This document shows positions 54,775 to 62,950 of a DNA stretch of 64,000 nt, in pieces. Position 1 is the first letter of the stretch. Every line of letters starts with the position of its first letter. The notes beneath the pieces are model-generated. The model was not told the DNA's origin. It did not search any database and saw only the letters and a list, made by a program, of their open reading frames with translations. A program made the position numbers and the translations under genes. Origin of the DNA: Propionibacterium sp. (GTDB lineage: Bacteria > Actinomycetota > Actinomycetes > Propionibacteriales > Propionibacteriaceae); assembly GCA_022837595.1 (NCBI GenBank), contig JALHFX010000001.1, forward strand, positions 62,001-126,000, read 5' to 3'.

Positions 54775-55362
54775 ATGCGACTTTTTGCTTTTTGCTCTCT
54801 CGGGCGAATGGCTGTCGTTGCGGCTTGCTTTGCCCCACTAACTGCATTCTCGGACACACCTGCGGTTGGGCATTTCAAGCTGAAGAACAGCCTCGATCGA
54901 CCTGTCGACGGATATTGCATCGATGTGGTCGGCTCCGGGCGCTACATCCGATTTGACATGCCGCTCACGGCGCATAACGGCAAGGGACCGCAGTTGTACC
55001 AGGATGAGGCAGTCATTCTGGAAGGAGGCAAGATCAAGTTTCCGGCGTACGGCGCCTGCGCTACGGTGGCGGGGATCAACGGCCGGGCGCTGCCTGGCGC
55101 TGCGTTGGTACCGCGTCAGTGCGGCGAGCGAAGCCCTTTCCTGGAAGCGGAAAGTTTGCAGCGTTTCACATTCCATCCGGACGGACGGGTGGAGCTTTCC
55201 GGGTCTGGCCTCTGCATGACGGTCAGCGACCAGTCCGACTCGACTTTCGAGCCAACGCATCGATGGCGGCCGCTCTATATGGCGCGTTGCAGCGAGGTCG
55301 ATCCGACGCGCTCGCAGTGGGAATTCGTTGAGTACATCCCTCGATCTGGGGTTGATGGTTGA
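54775..55362 (+). CDS. Predicted secreted protein, possible ricin-B-like fold
   Basis: A 195-residue protein with a Sec-type signal peptide (MRLFAFCSLGRMAVVAACFA, cleavage after a small-residue stretch near TAFSD). The mature part has Cys pairs and strand repeats (GYCIDVVGSGRYIRF, ACATVAGINGRALPG, SGLCMTVSDQSDST, WRPLYMARCSEVDPTRSQWE), loosely like a beta-trefoil lectin with W at the end of a repeat. AGGA is 10 nt upstream. Controlled by a promoter with the GTTTATATAAAC dyad. Confidence 0.6.
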   Translation: MRLFAFCSLGRMAVVAACFAPLTAFSDTPAVGHFKLKNSLDRPVDGYCIDVVGSGRYIRFDMPLTAHNGKGPQLYQDEAVILEGGKIKFPAYGACATVAGINGRALPGAALVPRQCGERSPFLEAESLQRFTFHPDGRVELSGSGLCMTVSDQSDSTFEPTHRWRPLYMARCSEVDPTRSQWEFVEYIPRSGVDG

Positions 55363-55757
55363 TGGGAGCGAAAGAAGACAGGCAGTTCTCAAACCTGACG
55401 ACTCAGCGTCAGAAGACGTACCTCGAGCGACTCAAGAGCAGCAAAGGGCGCCGCGTGGTGGTGGACCTTGGACCCGAGCTTGCAGAGGGGCTTGATCGGC
55501 TTATCGCTTCAGGCTACGGCCGCTCGCAGGTGGAAGTGATTCGCAAAGCCTTGACCGAAGCATGCGACGGTGTTTCCAGAGAGTGCGATTGCGCCAGCGA
55601 GATCGAGGCGGCTCTTCGGGAAGCAATTGCACTTGAGCGGGCAGCCTATGTGCTTCGGTTGCGGGAACGCGCTGCCGACTTCAAGACCCCAGAAGCTTGC
55701 GAAGAGCTCGTAGACGAGGTTTTGGCGCAGACGTACAAGCCGGCCGGGTTACCTTAA
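55362..55757 (+). CDS. Ribbon-helix-helix-like protein
   Basis: A 131-residue protein. RRVVVDLGPELAEGLDRLIA then SGYGRSQVEVIRKALTEAC is a classic ribbon-helix-helix arrangement. A charged coiled C-terminal half follows (RAAYVLRLRERAADFKTPEA). Likely a DNA-binding regulator; the GTTTATATAAAC dyads on both sides are candidate targets. The ATG overlaps the previous stop (TGATG). Confidence 0.62.
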   Translation: MGAKEDRQFSNLTTQRQKTYLERLKSSKGRRVVVDLGPELAEGLDRLIASGYGRSQVEVIRKALTEACDGVSRECDCASEIEAALREAIALERAAYVLRLRERAADFKTPEACEELVDEVLAQTYKPAGLP

Positions 55758-55797
55758 TTTCTCCATTGTATTGGAATTGATGCATCTATTTGACGGC

Positions 55798-55841
55798 GTT
55801 TATATAAACATACAGAATGCCTCTGTGCCACCTACAGGAGC
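55798..55841 (+). promoter_or_regulatory. GTTTATATAAAC palindrome, copy 2, plus SD stem-loop
   Basis: The 12-bp dyad (55798-55809) is followed by CTGT (55823-55826) pairing with ACAG (55834-55837) of the SD ACAGGAG. The hairpin resembles the SD-hairpin leaders but lacks CATCTC and GCAG. Confidence 0.55.
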
Positions 55842-55847
55842 TTTCTA

Positions 55848-56450
55848 ATGTCATACGTTGCACGCAAGTACTTCGTTCTGCCTGCGGATCGAGAAGAAGT
55901 TAAACGCGCCATTTCAATGTTCATGCTGGCTAAGTCCGATGCCCGTGCGTCTTATCGCGAGATCGAGGCTTATGGTGCGGCCGGAATGTATTTTGTCCCC
56001 GGAAAGGGCTGGGGTATGAGCTTCAAGGAACGCCCCAAAACGGCCAAGGTTGAGGGACTTGGGAAGTTCACCTTTTTCGAAAAGGAAGAAGCCTGGGTGG
56101 CAATTCCTGACAAGAGAACCGCCGCCGGCAAAAAGCTCGAGGATCTGCTTCAGAACACTGCTGAGTTGCAGGAAATCTGGCAGTGGTCACTCGAAAAAAG
56201 CCTCGGCATCTACGGCGTTGTTGCGTGCGGGTTTCCGACGACCTTTCACTACTGTTGCGCCAAACCGCTTTTCGATGGGCGGGTGATCGTCTCCACGCCT
56301 GACGCGAAGAACAGGCCTACTGGAAGCGGTTACTCGCGCAACTTTGAGGACCCCGTTATTCCGGGGTGGGCAGTGGAAATCTCAGCTGACGCATACGAGG
56401 CTCTCAATGCGTTGCCTGAGTTTGGCAGGGAAAACGCCGAGGCTGCATGA
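55848..56450 (+). CDS. Hypothetical protein
   Basis: A 200-residue protein: REEVKRAISMFMLAKSDARA helix, strand-rich middle (MYFVPGKGWGMSFKERPKTA), and a Phe/Tyr/Cys-rich segment (ACGFPTTFHYCCAKPLFDGR). No known family. SD AGGAG with 7-nt spacing. Confidence 0.58.
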   Translation: MSYVARKYFVLPADREEVKRAISMFMLAKSDARASYREIEAYGAAGMYFVPGKGWGMSFKERPKTAKVEGLGKFTFFEKEEAWVAIPDKRTAAGKKLEDLLQNTAELQEIWQWSLEKSLGIYGVVACGFPTTFHYCCAKPLFDGRVIVSTPDAKNRPTGSGYSRNFEDPVIPGWAVEISADAYEALNALPEFGRENAEAA

Positions 56451-56459
56451 GGTGTGCGC

Positions 56460-56897
56460 GTGACTGAGACGACAAGCGAAACGATTGACAGGCTACAGTA
56501 AGAGCTCGCCCGGGCAAGACAAACAATCGAGGCACAGCAGTTGGCGTACCGGGCCATGGTTGCCGACTACCAGCACTGCGCGAACACGCTGCAGGACGTA
56601 TCAGCTCAGCTGGAAGGAGCAAAACAGGCGGCGTCAAGTGGCTGGCTTCGCGCGATCGATGACGAGCTGGTTTGCTCTTTCCTTGGAATTGCAAAGCCCG
56701 AAGAGAGCTGCGAGCAGGCAAAGCTCAAATTGAGCCGGCTCATCACCTGGCACGTGGGGGTCGCTTGCGATCCTGCTGTCAATGGAGGCTGGGTGCTGAT
56801 GCCCCAGGTGCTTGACGATCGAATGCAGGAGATTTTGGATCGTGATGGCTATCGGTCGCTCGTTCAGTCCGCGCGAAAGGATTGTTCCGATGTTTGA
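56460..56897 (+). pseudogene. Coiled-coil protein gene with in-frame stop at codon 14
   Basis: The frame opens at GTG (TETTSETIDRLQ), meets TAA at 56499, and continues in the same frame as ELARARQTIEAQQLAYRAM and a further 118 codons. The helix pattern runs smoothly across the stop, so TAA probably replaced a sense codon such as CAA, AAA or GAA. Re-start at TTG 56541 (GAGG upstream) or ATG 56559 could still give a shorter protein. The body is helical with WHVGVACDPAVNGGWVLMPQ near the middle. No known function. Confidence 0.55.
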
Positions 56898-57267
56898 CGA
56901 AGAGTTGGAAGGAGATGGATTGGTCGATCTCATTGGCCGCCTTCGCGCCATGCAGGGCATGGGGGATGAACAGCTTAAATCGCTGATGGACGGCGTTGGT
57001 CCACAGGCTGCCGATGAGATCGAGCGTCTGCGTGATCTCATCGAGTCAGAGAGGGACGAAGCACTTGAACAGGCTCGTCTGCTTGGCATGGGTAGCGAAC
57101 GAGAAGCCGCGCTAATGGCGAAGCTGGATATCGCCTCCGCAAGTAATGGTCGGCTCCGGTGGTTGCTACGGCAGATCATGGACGCACTTCCTGCGAACAG
57201 GGATTGGCTCGATCCGCAGTTGGAAAGCGAGGCAATTATTGCGGCGGACCAGGAGAGCAGCGCATGA
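56890..57267 (+). CDS. Hypothetical helical protein
   Basis: A 125-residue acidic helical protein (ADEIERLRDLIESERDEALE is a coiled coil). AAGGA lies 9 nt upstream. Overlaps the genes on both sides; the run 56460-58349 is one tightly packed operon of small proteins. Confidence 0.58.
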   Translation: MFDEELEGDGLVDLIGRLRAMQGMGDEQLKSLMDGVGPQAADEIERLRDLIESERDEALEQARLLGMGSEREAALMAKLDIASASNGRLRWLLRQIMDALPANRDWLDPQLESEAIIAADQESSA

Positions 57268-57593
57268 GCGTTAAACAAGAGCATCGCTACTACAAGTGGG
57301 TGCTTGAGACTGGCCGTGCAGTGACCGATCGGCAGCGCGAGATCGAGGCAGCGACGATGGAGCGCAAGCCGCGCCCCTGCGTGATACCGCCCAAACCGAA
57401 TGCCAATCGCAGACAAGTCCGGTCGTGGATGCGCAACAACGCGGACGGGTTCGGTAGTGCAACGCAGCTCGCGGAGGCTGCAAATGCTGCCCTCGAACTC
57501 CCACCTGGTGCGATGGATGACGAGACGCACTGGGTGTGGGAGGAGGCGCTTGCGGCGCTTTATTCTGATGAAACGGAGAAAATAAGTGCCTGA
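57264..57593 (+). CDS. Hypothetical protein
   Basis: A 109-residue basic protein (YKWVLETGRAVTDRQREIEA; NRRQVRSWMRNNADGFGSAT), perhaps nucleic-acid binding. AGGAG upstream; ATGA overlap with the gene before. Confidence 0.55.
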   Translation: MSVKQEHRYYKWVLETGRAVTDRQREIEAATMERKPRPCVIPPKPNANRRQVRSWMRNNADGFGSATQLAEAANAALELPPGAMDDETHWVWEEALAALYSDETEKISA

Positions 57594-57909
57594 AACGCTG
57601 GAAAAAAGACGACCGCACGACCTTTGCCTGCATGTCCGCAGGAGCGGCACTGGAAGCTGTATGTCGTTCATGCCGCTGGATGCTCGAGCCCAAGATAATT
57701 TGCTCAACGATGTTCGAGGGCTGATTGCCGAATACGCTCAGAGCGTAAACGCGCCGTTAGACCCTGCCGTCCTCGCCGATTCGGGCGTGGAAATCGTCTC
57801 CGAGCAGACACTTCAGTACATCGCCAGTCTCGAAAGCCTTCTTGAAGAAGCCGCTACCGATACAGACGACGATGCATTCGCAGAACGGGTCGAGAGGGCA
57901 TTGCGATGA
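57586..57909 (+). CDS. Small hypothetical protein
   Basis: 107 residues from GTG with CGGAG 7 nt upstream. Basic first 20 residues, then an acidic helical part (FMPLDARAQDNLLNDVRGLI; YIASLESLLEEAATDTDDDA). Alternative start ATG 57661. No known family. Confidence 0.5.
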   Translation: MPETLEKRRPHDLCLHVRRSGTGSCMSFMPLDARAQDNLLNDVRGLIAEYAQSVNAPLDPAVLADSGVEIVSEQTLQYIASLESLLEEAATDTDDDAFAERVERALR

Positions 57910-58349
57910 GCGAAATGGATCGTGCAACCGTGCCTGGTCATGTCGAACTGGTCCGCGAAATCGCCAAGCTGCTTACCTCCCGAGTGGAGGCTGCGATGCA
58001 GCACACTTTCCGCCTTGAGTTGGCCGATGCAGCGAGTGGTAAGCCCTTCGCTCCTGAACAGCGCCGCGAACACCTGATGATCTTGTTTGCTGAAATCATC
58101 AAGGGCATGGGCGCTGATCGATTCTCGGAAACGCCGGTAGAGCTTCTCGACCAGTTTGCCGTCATGTCGGTTATCAAGAACCATGATACGGGCGGACTGT
58201 TGCGTAGCCTTGTTAACTCCTTCCTGATCGCCTACAGCACGCCGGAAACCGCAGATCGCGCCTACTTGGCGCTCATGCAGCTCGAGGCCCTGCGCGTAGA
58301 AGTGGGGGAGGCTCGGAAGGCAGTTTCAGCTAATGTTTTGATGCATTGA
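57906..58349 (+). CDS. Hypothetical helical protein
   Basis: A 147-residue, almost wholly helical protein (HVELVREIAKLLTSRVEAAM; RREHLMILFAEIIKGMGADR). ATGA overlap with the previous gene. No recognised family. Confidence 0.57.
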   Translation: MSEMDRATVPGHVELVREIAKLLTSRVEAAMQHTFRLELADAASGKPFAPEQRREHLMILFAEIIKGMGADRFSETPVELLDQFAVMSVIKNHDTGGLLRSLVNSFLIAYSTPETADRAYLALMQLEALRVEVGEARKAVSANVLMH

Positions 58350-58369
58350 TGGCAGGGCAGGAGAGGAAG

Positions 58370-59398
58370 ATGGACCACGAGCAGATGGTATTGGCGCTGG
58401 AAGCCACCGGACAGTACCGGGTGCTGCGCCGCTTCGTGCCGGCAGAGTCGTATCAGCTCGATGATGAGAAGATTGAGGTGAGCCGAGTTCGTTCGGTCTT
58501 GGTGGTGGACGTCGAAACGACCGGTCTCAAGAAGGATTCGGACAAGATCATCGATATTGGCCTCGTCCTGGCTGAGTTCGACAGGGTTTCCGGCCAAGTG
58601 CTTCGCGTGCTTGAGCGCTACAGCGGCTTCGAAGACCCAGGTCGGCCGATCCCGGAGGAAATCACCCGATTGACCGGCATCCGGGATGAGGATGTCTTGG
58701 AGCAAACGTTCGATGATGCGCGGGTCGAAGCGCTCATTGCCCGAGCAGACTTGGTGGTGGCCCACAACGCGCCCTTTGACCGTGGCTTCCTCGAATTGCG
58801 CTTCCCTTCTTTTCAGAAAAAGTGGTGGGCTTGTTCGCAGCGTGAGGCACCCTGGTCGCAGATGATGACTGGCTCTACCAAGCTCGAGTGGCTAGCGTTC
58901 CAGATAGGAGGCTGCTTTTACGAAGCACACAGGGCTTTGGTGGATGCGGAGGTGACCTTGTTCATCCTCGCGCAGATGGGGCCGGGCGGCCGCCCCATCC
59001 TCTCTCACCTGCTGGAGGTTAGTGGGCGCAAGACGTATTGCGTCTGGGCTGAAGGGGCGCCCTTCGAGGCGAAGGACAAATTGAAGCTGGAAATGGGCTA
59101 CTCCTGGAGCGACGGGGCGAGCCCGGACAAGCCGATCAAGGCATGGTTCAAGCAAGGGGTGGTCGATCTCGAGGCTGAGCTCGAGACGCTGGCCAGGACG
59201 GTCTATCTGCGACCCGCTCATCTGACGATCGATTCGATGACCGGGTACGAGCGATTCACAGATCGATACCATTCTCGGGATAAGCGTCCATTGCCCGGGC
59301 TTCATGTTGAAGTGCCGGAACCCGTTGCAGCTCCTGCTGTGGAGCCCAGTCGAACGAGCACGCCGAGCTCTGTGCCGACGCATGGTTTGCCGTTGTAG
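58370..59398 (+). CDS. DnaQ-like 3'-5' exonuclease
   Basis: A 342-residue DEDDh exonuclease: VLVVDVETTGLKKDSDKIID (ExoI), VVAHNAPFDRGFL (ExoII) and EAHRALVDAEVTLFIL (ExoIII with the catalytic His). A C-terminal 120-residue extension is unfamiliar and ends in a Pro/Ser-rich tail. It may proofread or trim plasmid DNA ends. GGAGAGG precedes the ATG; ATG 58349 lacks an SD. Last gene of the packed operon. Confidence 0.82.
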   Translation: MDHEQMVLALEATGQYRVLRRFVPAESYQLDDEKIEVSRVRSVLVVDVETTGLKKDSDKIIDIGLVLAEFDRVSGQVLRVLERYSGFEDPGRPIPEEITRLTGIRDEDVLEQTFDDARVEALIARADLVVAHNAPFDRGFLELRFPSFQKKWWACSQREAPWSQMMTGSTKLEWLAFQIGGCFYEAHRALVDAEVTLFILAQMGPGGRPILSHLLEVSGRKTYCVWAEGAPFEAKDKLKLEMGYSWSDGASPDKPIKAWFKQGVVDLEAELETLARTVYLRPAHLTIDSMTGYERFTDRYHSRDKRPLPGLHVEVPEPVAAPAVEPSRTSTPSSVPTHGLPL

Positions 59399-59564
59399 CA
59401 ACGGTTTGTTTGAGGTTGAACGGCTCCGTGCATCAAAACTACTTTGAGTCGAGCGACGAGAGAGCGCAAAAAAGAAGGGAGTCTTTCCGGCTTGTAAGGG
59501 GAGGGTTTATCGCGGATCGCGATGAACAGGTGTAAAGCATCGGTTGCAATAAGGGTCAGGTGAG

Positions 59565-60017
59565 ATGTTCAGAAAAATGCTGGATCGGATTGCTCGCAAC
59601 TGCGGCTATTTCACTTCTACAGAGGTCGAGATGTGTGTTCGTAGTGCGGAGAGAGAGGCGTTTAAATTTAGGCGCAAGGATTCGCCTCTAAAAGAGGGTG
59701 GCGGCGACGATATATCACTTGATGAAAATGGGGCAAGCCCGATCTTTCTCGATACGGCGATGAGAATTCTTCGACTTCACGGCTTTGCGCTGGTCTATTA
59801 CGGTGGCAATGCACTTCACAAGGCTGTTGGTGCACCAACGGAGAGAAGAGGCTGGGAAGAGGATCTCTTTCGTGCTGTGTTCGCAATTGCTGGGCAAGAA
59901 AGTGTGCAATCGTCACGCCTGGCTGCATCGATTGAAAATAATCTGTTCGATCTCAACCACGCGGGAGAAGCGGGCATTGAGGTAGCTCGGATGATCTCTA
60001 GCGGGCGCAAGGCATGA
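59565..60017 (+). CDS. Hypothetical protein
   Basis: A 150-residue protein (RKMLDRIARNCGYFTSTEVE; GFALVYYGGNALHKAVGAPT) with no known motif. AGGTGAG precedes the ATG. The 165-nt gap before it contains no clear terminator; it may hold its promoter. Overlaps the next gene by 4 bases. Confidence 0.57.
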   Translation: MFRKMLDRIARNCGYFTSTEVEMCVRSAEREAFKFRRKDSPLKEGGGDDISLDENGASPIFLDTAMRILRLHGFALVYYGGNALHKAVGAPTERRGWEEDLFRAVFAIAGQESVQSSRLAASIENNLFDLNHAGEAGIEVARMISSGRKA

Positions 60018-60283
60018 GCCGTGCCGTGGGAAGCATCGAACAATCGGCATGGGCCGCCCGATTCAAGGCCGGCGCACCGTATCAGCTCAAAGAAGCCCTT
60101 GATATCGCCGAGCGGCTGAACTGGGTAGTGATTGAGCACAGGGATGATCACAGCGCCAAGGGTGACTGCCTGTGGGCGATCTTGCCTGACGTCAATCCCG
60201 AGTTCTGGCTTGATGCCACGCCGACAAAGGACGAAGCGATCGCGATCTGTGAGTCGATGGGTTGGCCGATCAGGAAGGCCTGA
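60014..60283 (+). CDS. Small hypothetical protein
   Basis: 89 residues: SAWAARFKAGAPYQLKEALD, then WVVIEHRDDHSAKGDCLWAI and a final helix. ATGA overlap with the previous gene. No known family. Confidence 0.55.
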   Translation: MSRAVGSIEQSAWAARFKAGAPYQLKEALDIAERLNWVVIEHRDDHSAKGDCLWAILPDVNPEFWLDATPTKDEAIAICESMGWPIRKA

Positions 60284-60292
60284 GCGTGAACG

Positions 60293-60331
60293 CAAAAAAG
60301 GCCTCTGACTGAAAGGATCAGTGAGAGGCCT
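60293..60331 (-). terminator. Terminator for the minus-strand small gene
   Basis: AGGCCTCT and CACTG pair with CAGT and AGAGGCCT on the minus strand, then T6. On the plus strand the same hairpin lacks a T-run but may still protect the end of 60014. Confidence 0.82.
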
Positions 60332-60354
60332 GGAGTCGAGTCAGAGACTCAAGA

Positions 60355-60558
60355 TCACTCTCCAGCGCGAGCGATCATCACCCGTTCCGGAGGAGGCGGG
60401 CCAGGTTGTTCGATTTGAACAACAATCGCATCCACAACAGGAGCAGGTGCCTGAGTGAGTTCAGGTGGTTCCGACGCTCCGATGGTTACGGATGTCGCGA
60501 TGTATCCGATCATGAATACGACATGACCGAAAACTTGGTTCAGGATGTAGGCTTCCAC
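60355..60558 (-). CDS. Small membrane protein (67 residues)
   Basis: GTG start behind AAGGAG, inside a minus-strand SD-hairpin leader. EAYILNQVFGHVVFMIGYIA with TSVTIG forms one transmembrane segment, followed by a Pro-rich acidic tail (EPPELTQAPAPVVDAIVVQI). Resembles in kind the tiny membrane proteins at 27141-27651. Function unknown. Confidence 0.58.
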   Translation of the reverse strand: MEAYILNQVFGHVVFMIGYIATSVTIGASEPPELTQAPAPVVDAIVVQIEQPGPPPPERVMIARAGE

Positions 60559-60594
60559 GATATCTCCTTGGGTTAGAACTGCACCCTGGAAATG
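60559..60594 (-). promoter_or_regulatory. SD-hairpin leader on the minus strand
   Basis: Minus strand: CATTTCC, GGGT pairs with ACCC around GCAGTTCTA, with TTTCC able to face GGAGA of the SD. Keeps the core GCAGTTCTAACCC. Confidence 0.68.
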
Positions 60595-60652
60595 CCATAG
60601 CCGGGCTAGTAAAAGGACTTGCGGGTCGTTTGGCAAGGGATTCTAAGTGAAT

Positions 60653-60684
60653 CAAAAAGGTTACTTGCAGCGTTTCTTGTAACC
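60653..60684 (-). terminator. Minus-strand terminator
   Basis: GGTTAC pairs with GTAACC, then T5 on the minus strand. It would stop transcripts arriving from the IS side before the small membrane protein gene. Confidence 0.68.
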
Positions 60685-60758
60685 CATTATCCTGCCCTTG
60701 AAGTTCAGTTCCGGCAGCGACCGCACGCACTGCTCGTCGGGACTTTTCGAAGGCTGCG

Positions 60759-61523
60759 GTGCGCCGTGGAACGTGCGGTGAGGCGGGAGGTAACGCAGCA
60801 AGATCGTGGTGGGGAATCACGGCAGGCCGGTGAAAGTCCGGCGCTCAGAAGCAAGGTCGTTCTTTGAGGGCTTGGCCGACCCCGCGTAGCTGATTCGGCG
60901 ACAGAGCGGCTTTGCTTCTGAGCCACCAACGACTTGGTGGACAAGGAATGCGACGGAGCGCGGGGTCGCAACCCGCATGCACAGCTACTTGAGTACAGCG
61001 TACCGGTCCCCCTCTTGCCGGGTAGAAGGTAGCGTTCCGAAGCATGCCGAGAACCGAAGGCGCATGCGGCAAGCCGGGGAAGGGCCGGCACCTACAAGCA
61101 AGGCGACTGCCGCACAGGGAGCAATCCCTCCACGTTGCGGAATCTGGGCGCGCAGATCAGTCGCCTGCCTTGTGGGTTGGACTGTTGGCTTAGAAGCAGC
61201 CATCAGCTAAGGAGTCGGGCAAGGGCATGTAGTGACAGGGTAGCGCGGCCGAAGGGCATCAAGCCGCGTGAAGGGTCGATAGGTTGCTTGCGGAAATCTG
61301 CTTGCAACACAGCAAGGCGGCGTCGCAAACCGCTGAAGCAATGGGGTTGCTCCCCTGAGAAGGCGTGAATAAATTGCCGACGCTCGCGGCGAGCGCAATG
61401 CGAAGAGCGCGTAGGCCGAGGACCGCTTTGTCGGCGTAAGCCGCCGACGGGCCGAAGCTACCGGCGGTGCGGCCGTTTGATCAGATGGGAGCCGGCGGTG
61501 CTGCGTGGCGCAGAGCCTTTTTG
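60759..61523 (+). ncRNA. Candidate large structured RNA, possibly a group II intron remnant
   Basis: About 760 nt without a supported gene but dense in helices: GCCGG/CCGGC around TGAAAGT, CCACCAA/TTGGTGG, GACCCCGCG/CGCGGGGTC (60889, 60958), GGGA-GCAA-TCCC and GTCGGCG/CGCCGAC. It begins GTGCGCC, like a group II intron 5' end, and ends at a stem GGTGCTGCG/CGCAGAGCC with T5 (61497-61520). No reverse transcriptase is seen; the transposase follows directly. Intron identity is a guess; a large phage-like ncRNA is an alternative. Confidence 0.4.
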
Positions 61524-61543
61524 GGCGGCGCCGTCGGCGTTGT

Positions 61544-62950
61544 TTAGTGGGCTGCTGCGGCCTCCAGGGCCGCCTCCCGCATCAGGTTATGGGCAAGCGC
61601 ATGCCAGAGCAGGATGGCGCGTGCCTTGACGGTGCCGCAGACATTGAACCGGTGCAGCCCGCGACGGCGCAACTGGGCATTGGCACATTCGACGCTGGCC
61701 GCGCGCGCCTTGTAGATTTCGGCAGCGTCCGCGGTGCCCATGCGGGCCCGCCACCGGGCGACGGCCGCGCTGTCACCGTCCTTGGGCAGGTGCGGGTCGA
61801 TGGTTGGGTTGCGGCTGGCGGGCACCGGCACGTAGGGCTCGGTGCCCGCGGCGCTGAGCGCCGTGATGTGCTCGAGCTTGGCGAAGCCGCCGTCGGCCAG
61901 CCACTGGGCGGGCGTGCGGCCATAGCGGTTGCGCAGTTGGGTGTGCATCGGCGCCATCTGCTGCATGTCGGTACCGGCATTGGTCAGCTCGAGCGCGGCG
62001 ATGATCTGGGTATCGGCATCGACGGCGAGTTGCGCATTGAAGGCGGGGCGAAAGCCGCCGTCGGCCATCTTCATCACCCGCGCCTGGCTGTCGGTGGTGC
62101 TCACGCGCGGCGCGCTGCCCGGCGGCTCGTCGTCGGGCGGCGGTGCGGCCTTGCGTTTGTCAGTCCGTCCCTTCTTCGTCTGGACCTTGTCGAACTCGTC
62201 CAGGGTCGCCAATGCCCGGGCCAGGCGCTGCTCGCGCTCGCGCGCGGCCCGTTCCCGGGCGGCCTGCTGGCGGAGGCTGCTCGCCGCCGGATCGTCATGC
62301 AGTTCCTGCTTGAGCCGCTCGACCTGCGCACGCGCCTCTGCCAGCAGGCGGGCGAGCCGGTCGCGGCGGCGGAAGCTGGCCGCTTTGGCATGGGCGCGCA
62401 CCCGCATGCCGTCCTGGGCGACGCGGTTGAGCTGAACCAACCCCCGATCGAGTAAGGCCGCTACGCTGCGCGTGAGCTGTGCGTCGAGCCAGGCGGCGTG
62501 CTCGGTGCGAAAGTCGGCCAGACTGTGATAATTGACCCCGACGCCCCCGCACAGCCAGCGGTAGGCATCGTCGCGCTCGCACAGCCGGTTCAGTTCGCGC
62601 GCCGAACCCACACCATCGATCGTCGCGTACAGCCACAGCCCCACCAGGATTGCCGGATCGATCGCCGCCCGGCCCGCGCGGCCTTCCACGGCCTTGATGC
62701 GCGCATACAGCGGCGCCAGGTCGAGCGATTGCACGAAGGCCCACACGGTGCGCGCGGCATGCCCGGGGGCAAGCAACGCATCCAGGTCGCAGGCGCGCAA
62801 CTCGATCTGGTTGCGCTGCGCCGTCTGCACGCGCGGGCGTCCCTGGGGCGCATCGGCAGGTGCCGCCGCGCCTTCAGCCGGGACCGGCAAGTCGTCAAAC
62901 AACGCAGCGCTACGCTGCCCCTCGGTCGGCGAATTCGGCTCGGGCTTCAT
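61544..62950 (-). CDS. IS1182-type transposase
   Basis: A 468-residue DDE transposase of the IS1182 / DUF772 kind. DPAILVGLWLYATIDGVGSA with RELNRLCERDDAYRWLCGG is the typical N-terminal block; VAQDGMRVRAHA carries the first Asp, DSQARVMKMADGGFRPAFNA follows an Arg/Glu-rich helix, then QWLADGGFAKLEHI (second Asp) and a C-terminal YKARAASVECANAQLRRRG block with Glu. The start was set at MKPEPNS; longer in-frame starts exist. Terminal inverted repeats could not be defined by eye. Confidence 0.88.
   Translation of the reverse strand: MKPEPNSPTEGQRSAALFDDLPVPAEGAAAPADAPQGRPRVQTAQRNQIELRACDLDALLAPGHAARTVWAFVQSLDLAPLYARIKAVEGRAGRAAIDPAILVGLWLYATIDGVGSARELNRLCERDDAYRWLCGGVGVNYHSLADFRTEHAAWLDAQLTRSVAALLDRGLVQLNRVAQDGMRVRAHAKAASFRRRDRLARLLAEARAQVERLKQELHDDPAASSLRQQAARERAAREREQRLARALATLDEFDKVQTKKGRTDKRKAAPPPDDEPPGSAPRVSTTDSQARVMKMADGGFRPAFNAQLAVDADTQIIAALELTNAGTDMQQMAPMHTQLRNRYGRTPAQWLADGGFAKLEHITALSAAGTEPYVPVPASRNPTIDPHLPKDGDSAAVARWRARMGTADAAEIYKARAASVECANAQLRRRGLHRFNVCGTVKARAILLWHALAHNLMREAALEAAAAH

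Noticed and set aside
61505..62455. 316-codon plus-strand frame opposite the transposase
   Set aside because: Shadow of the GC-rich transposase gene; no motif and no SD.
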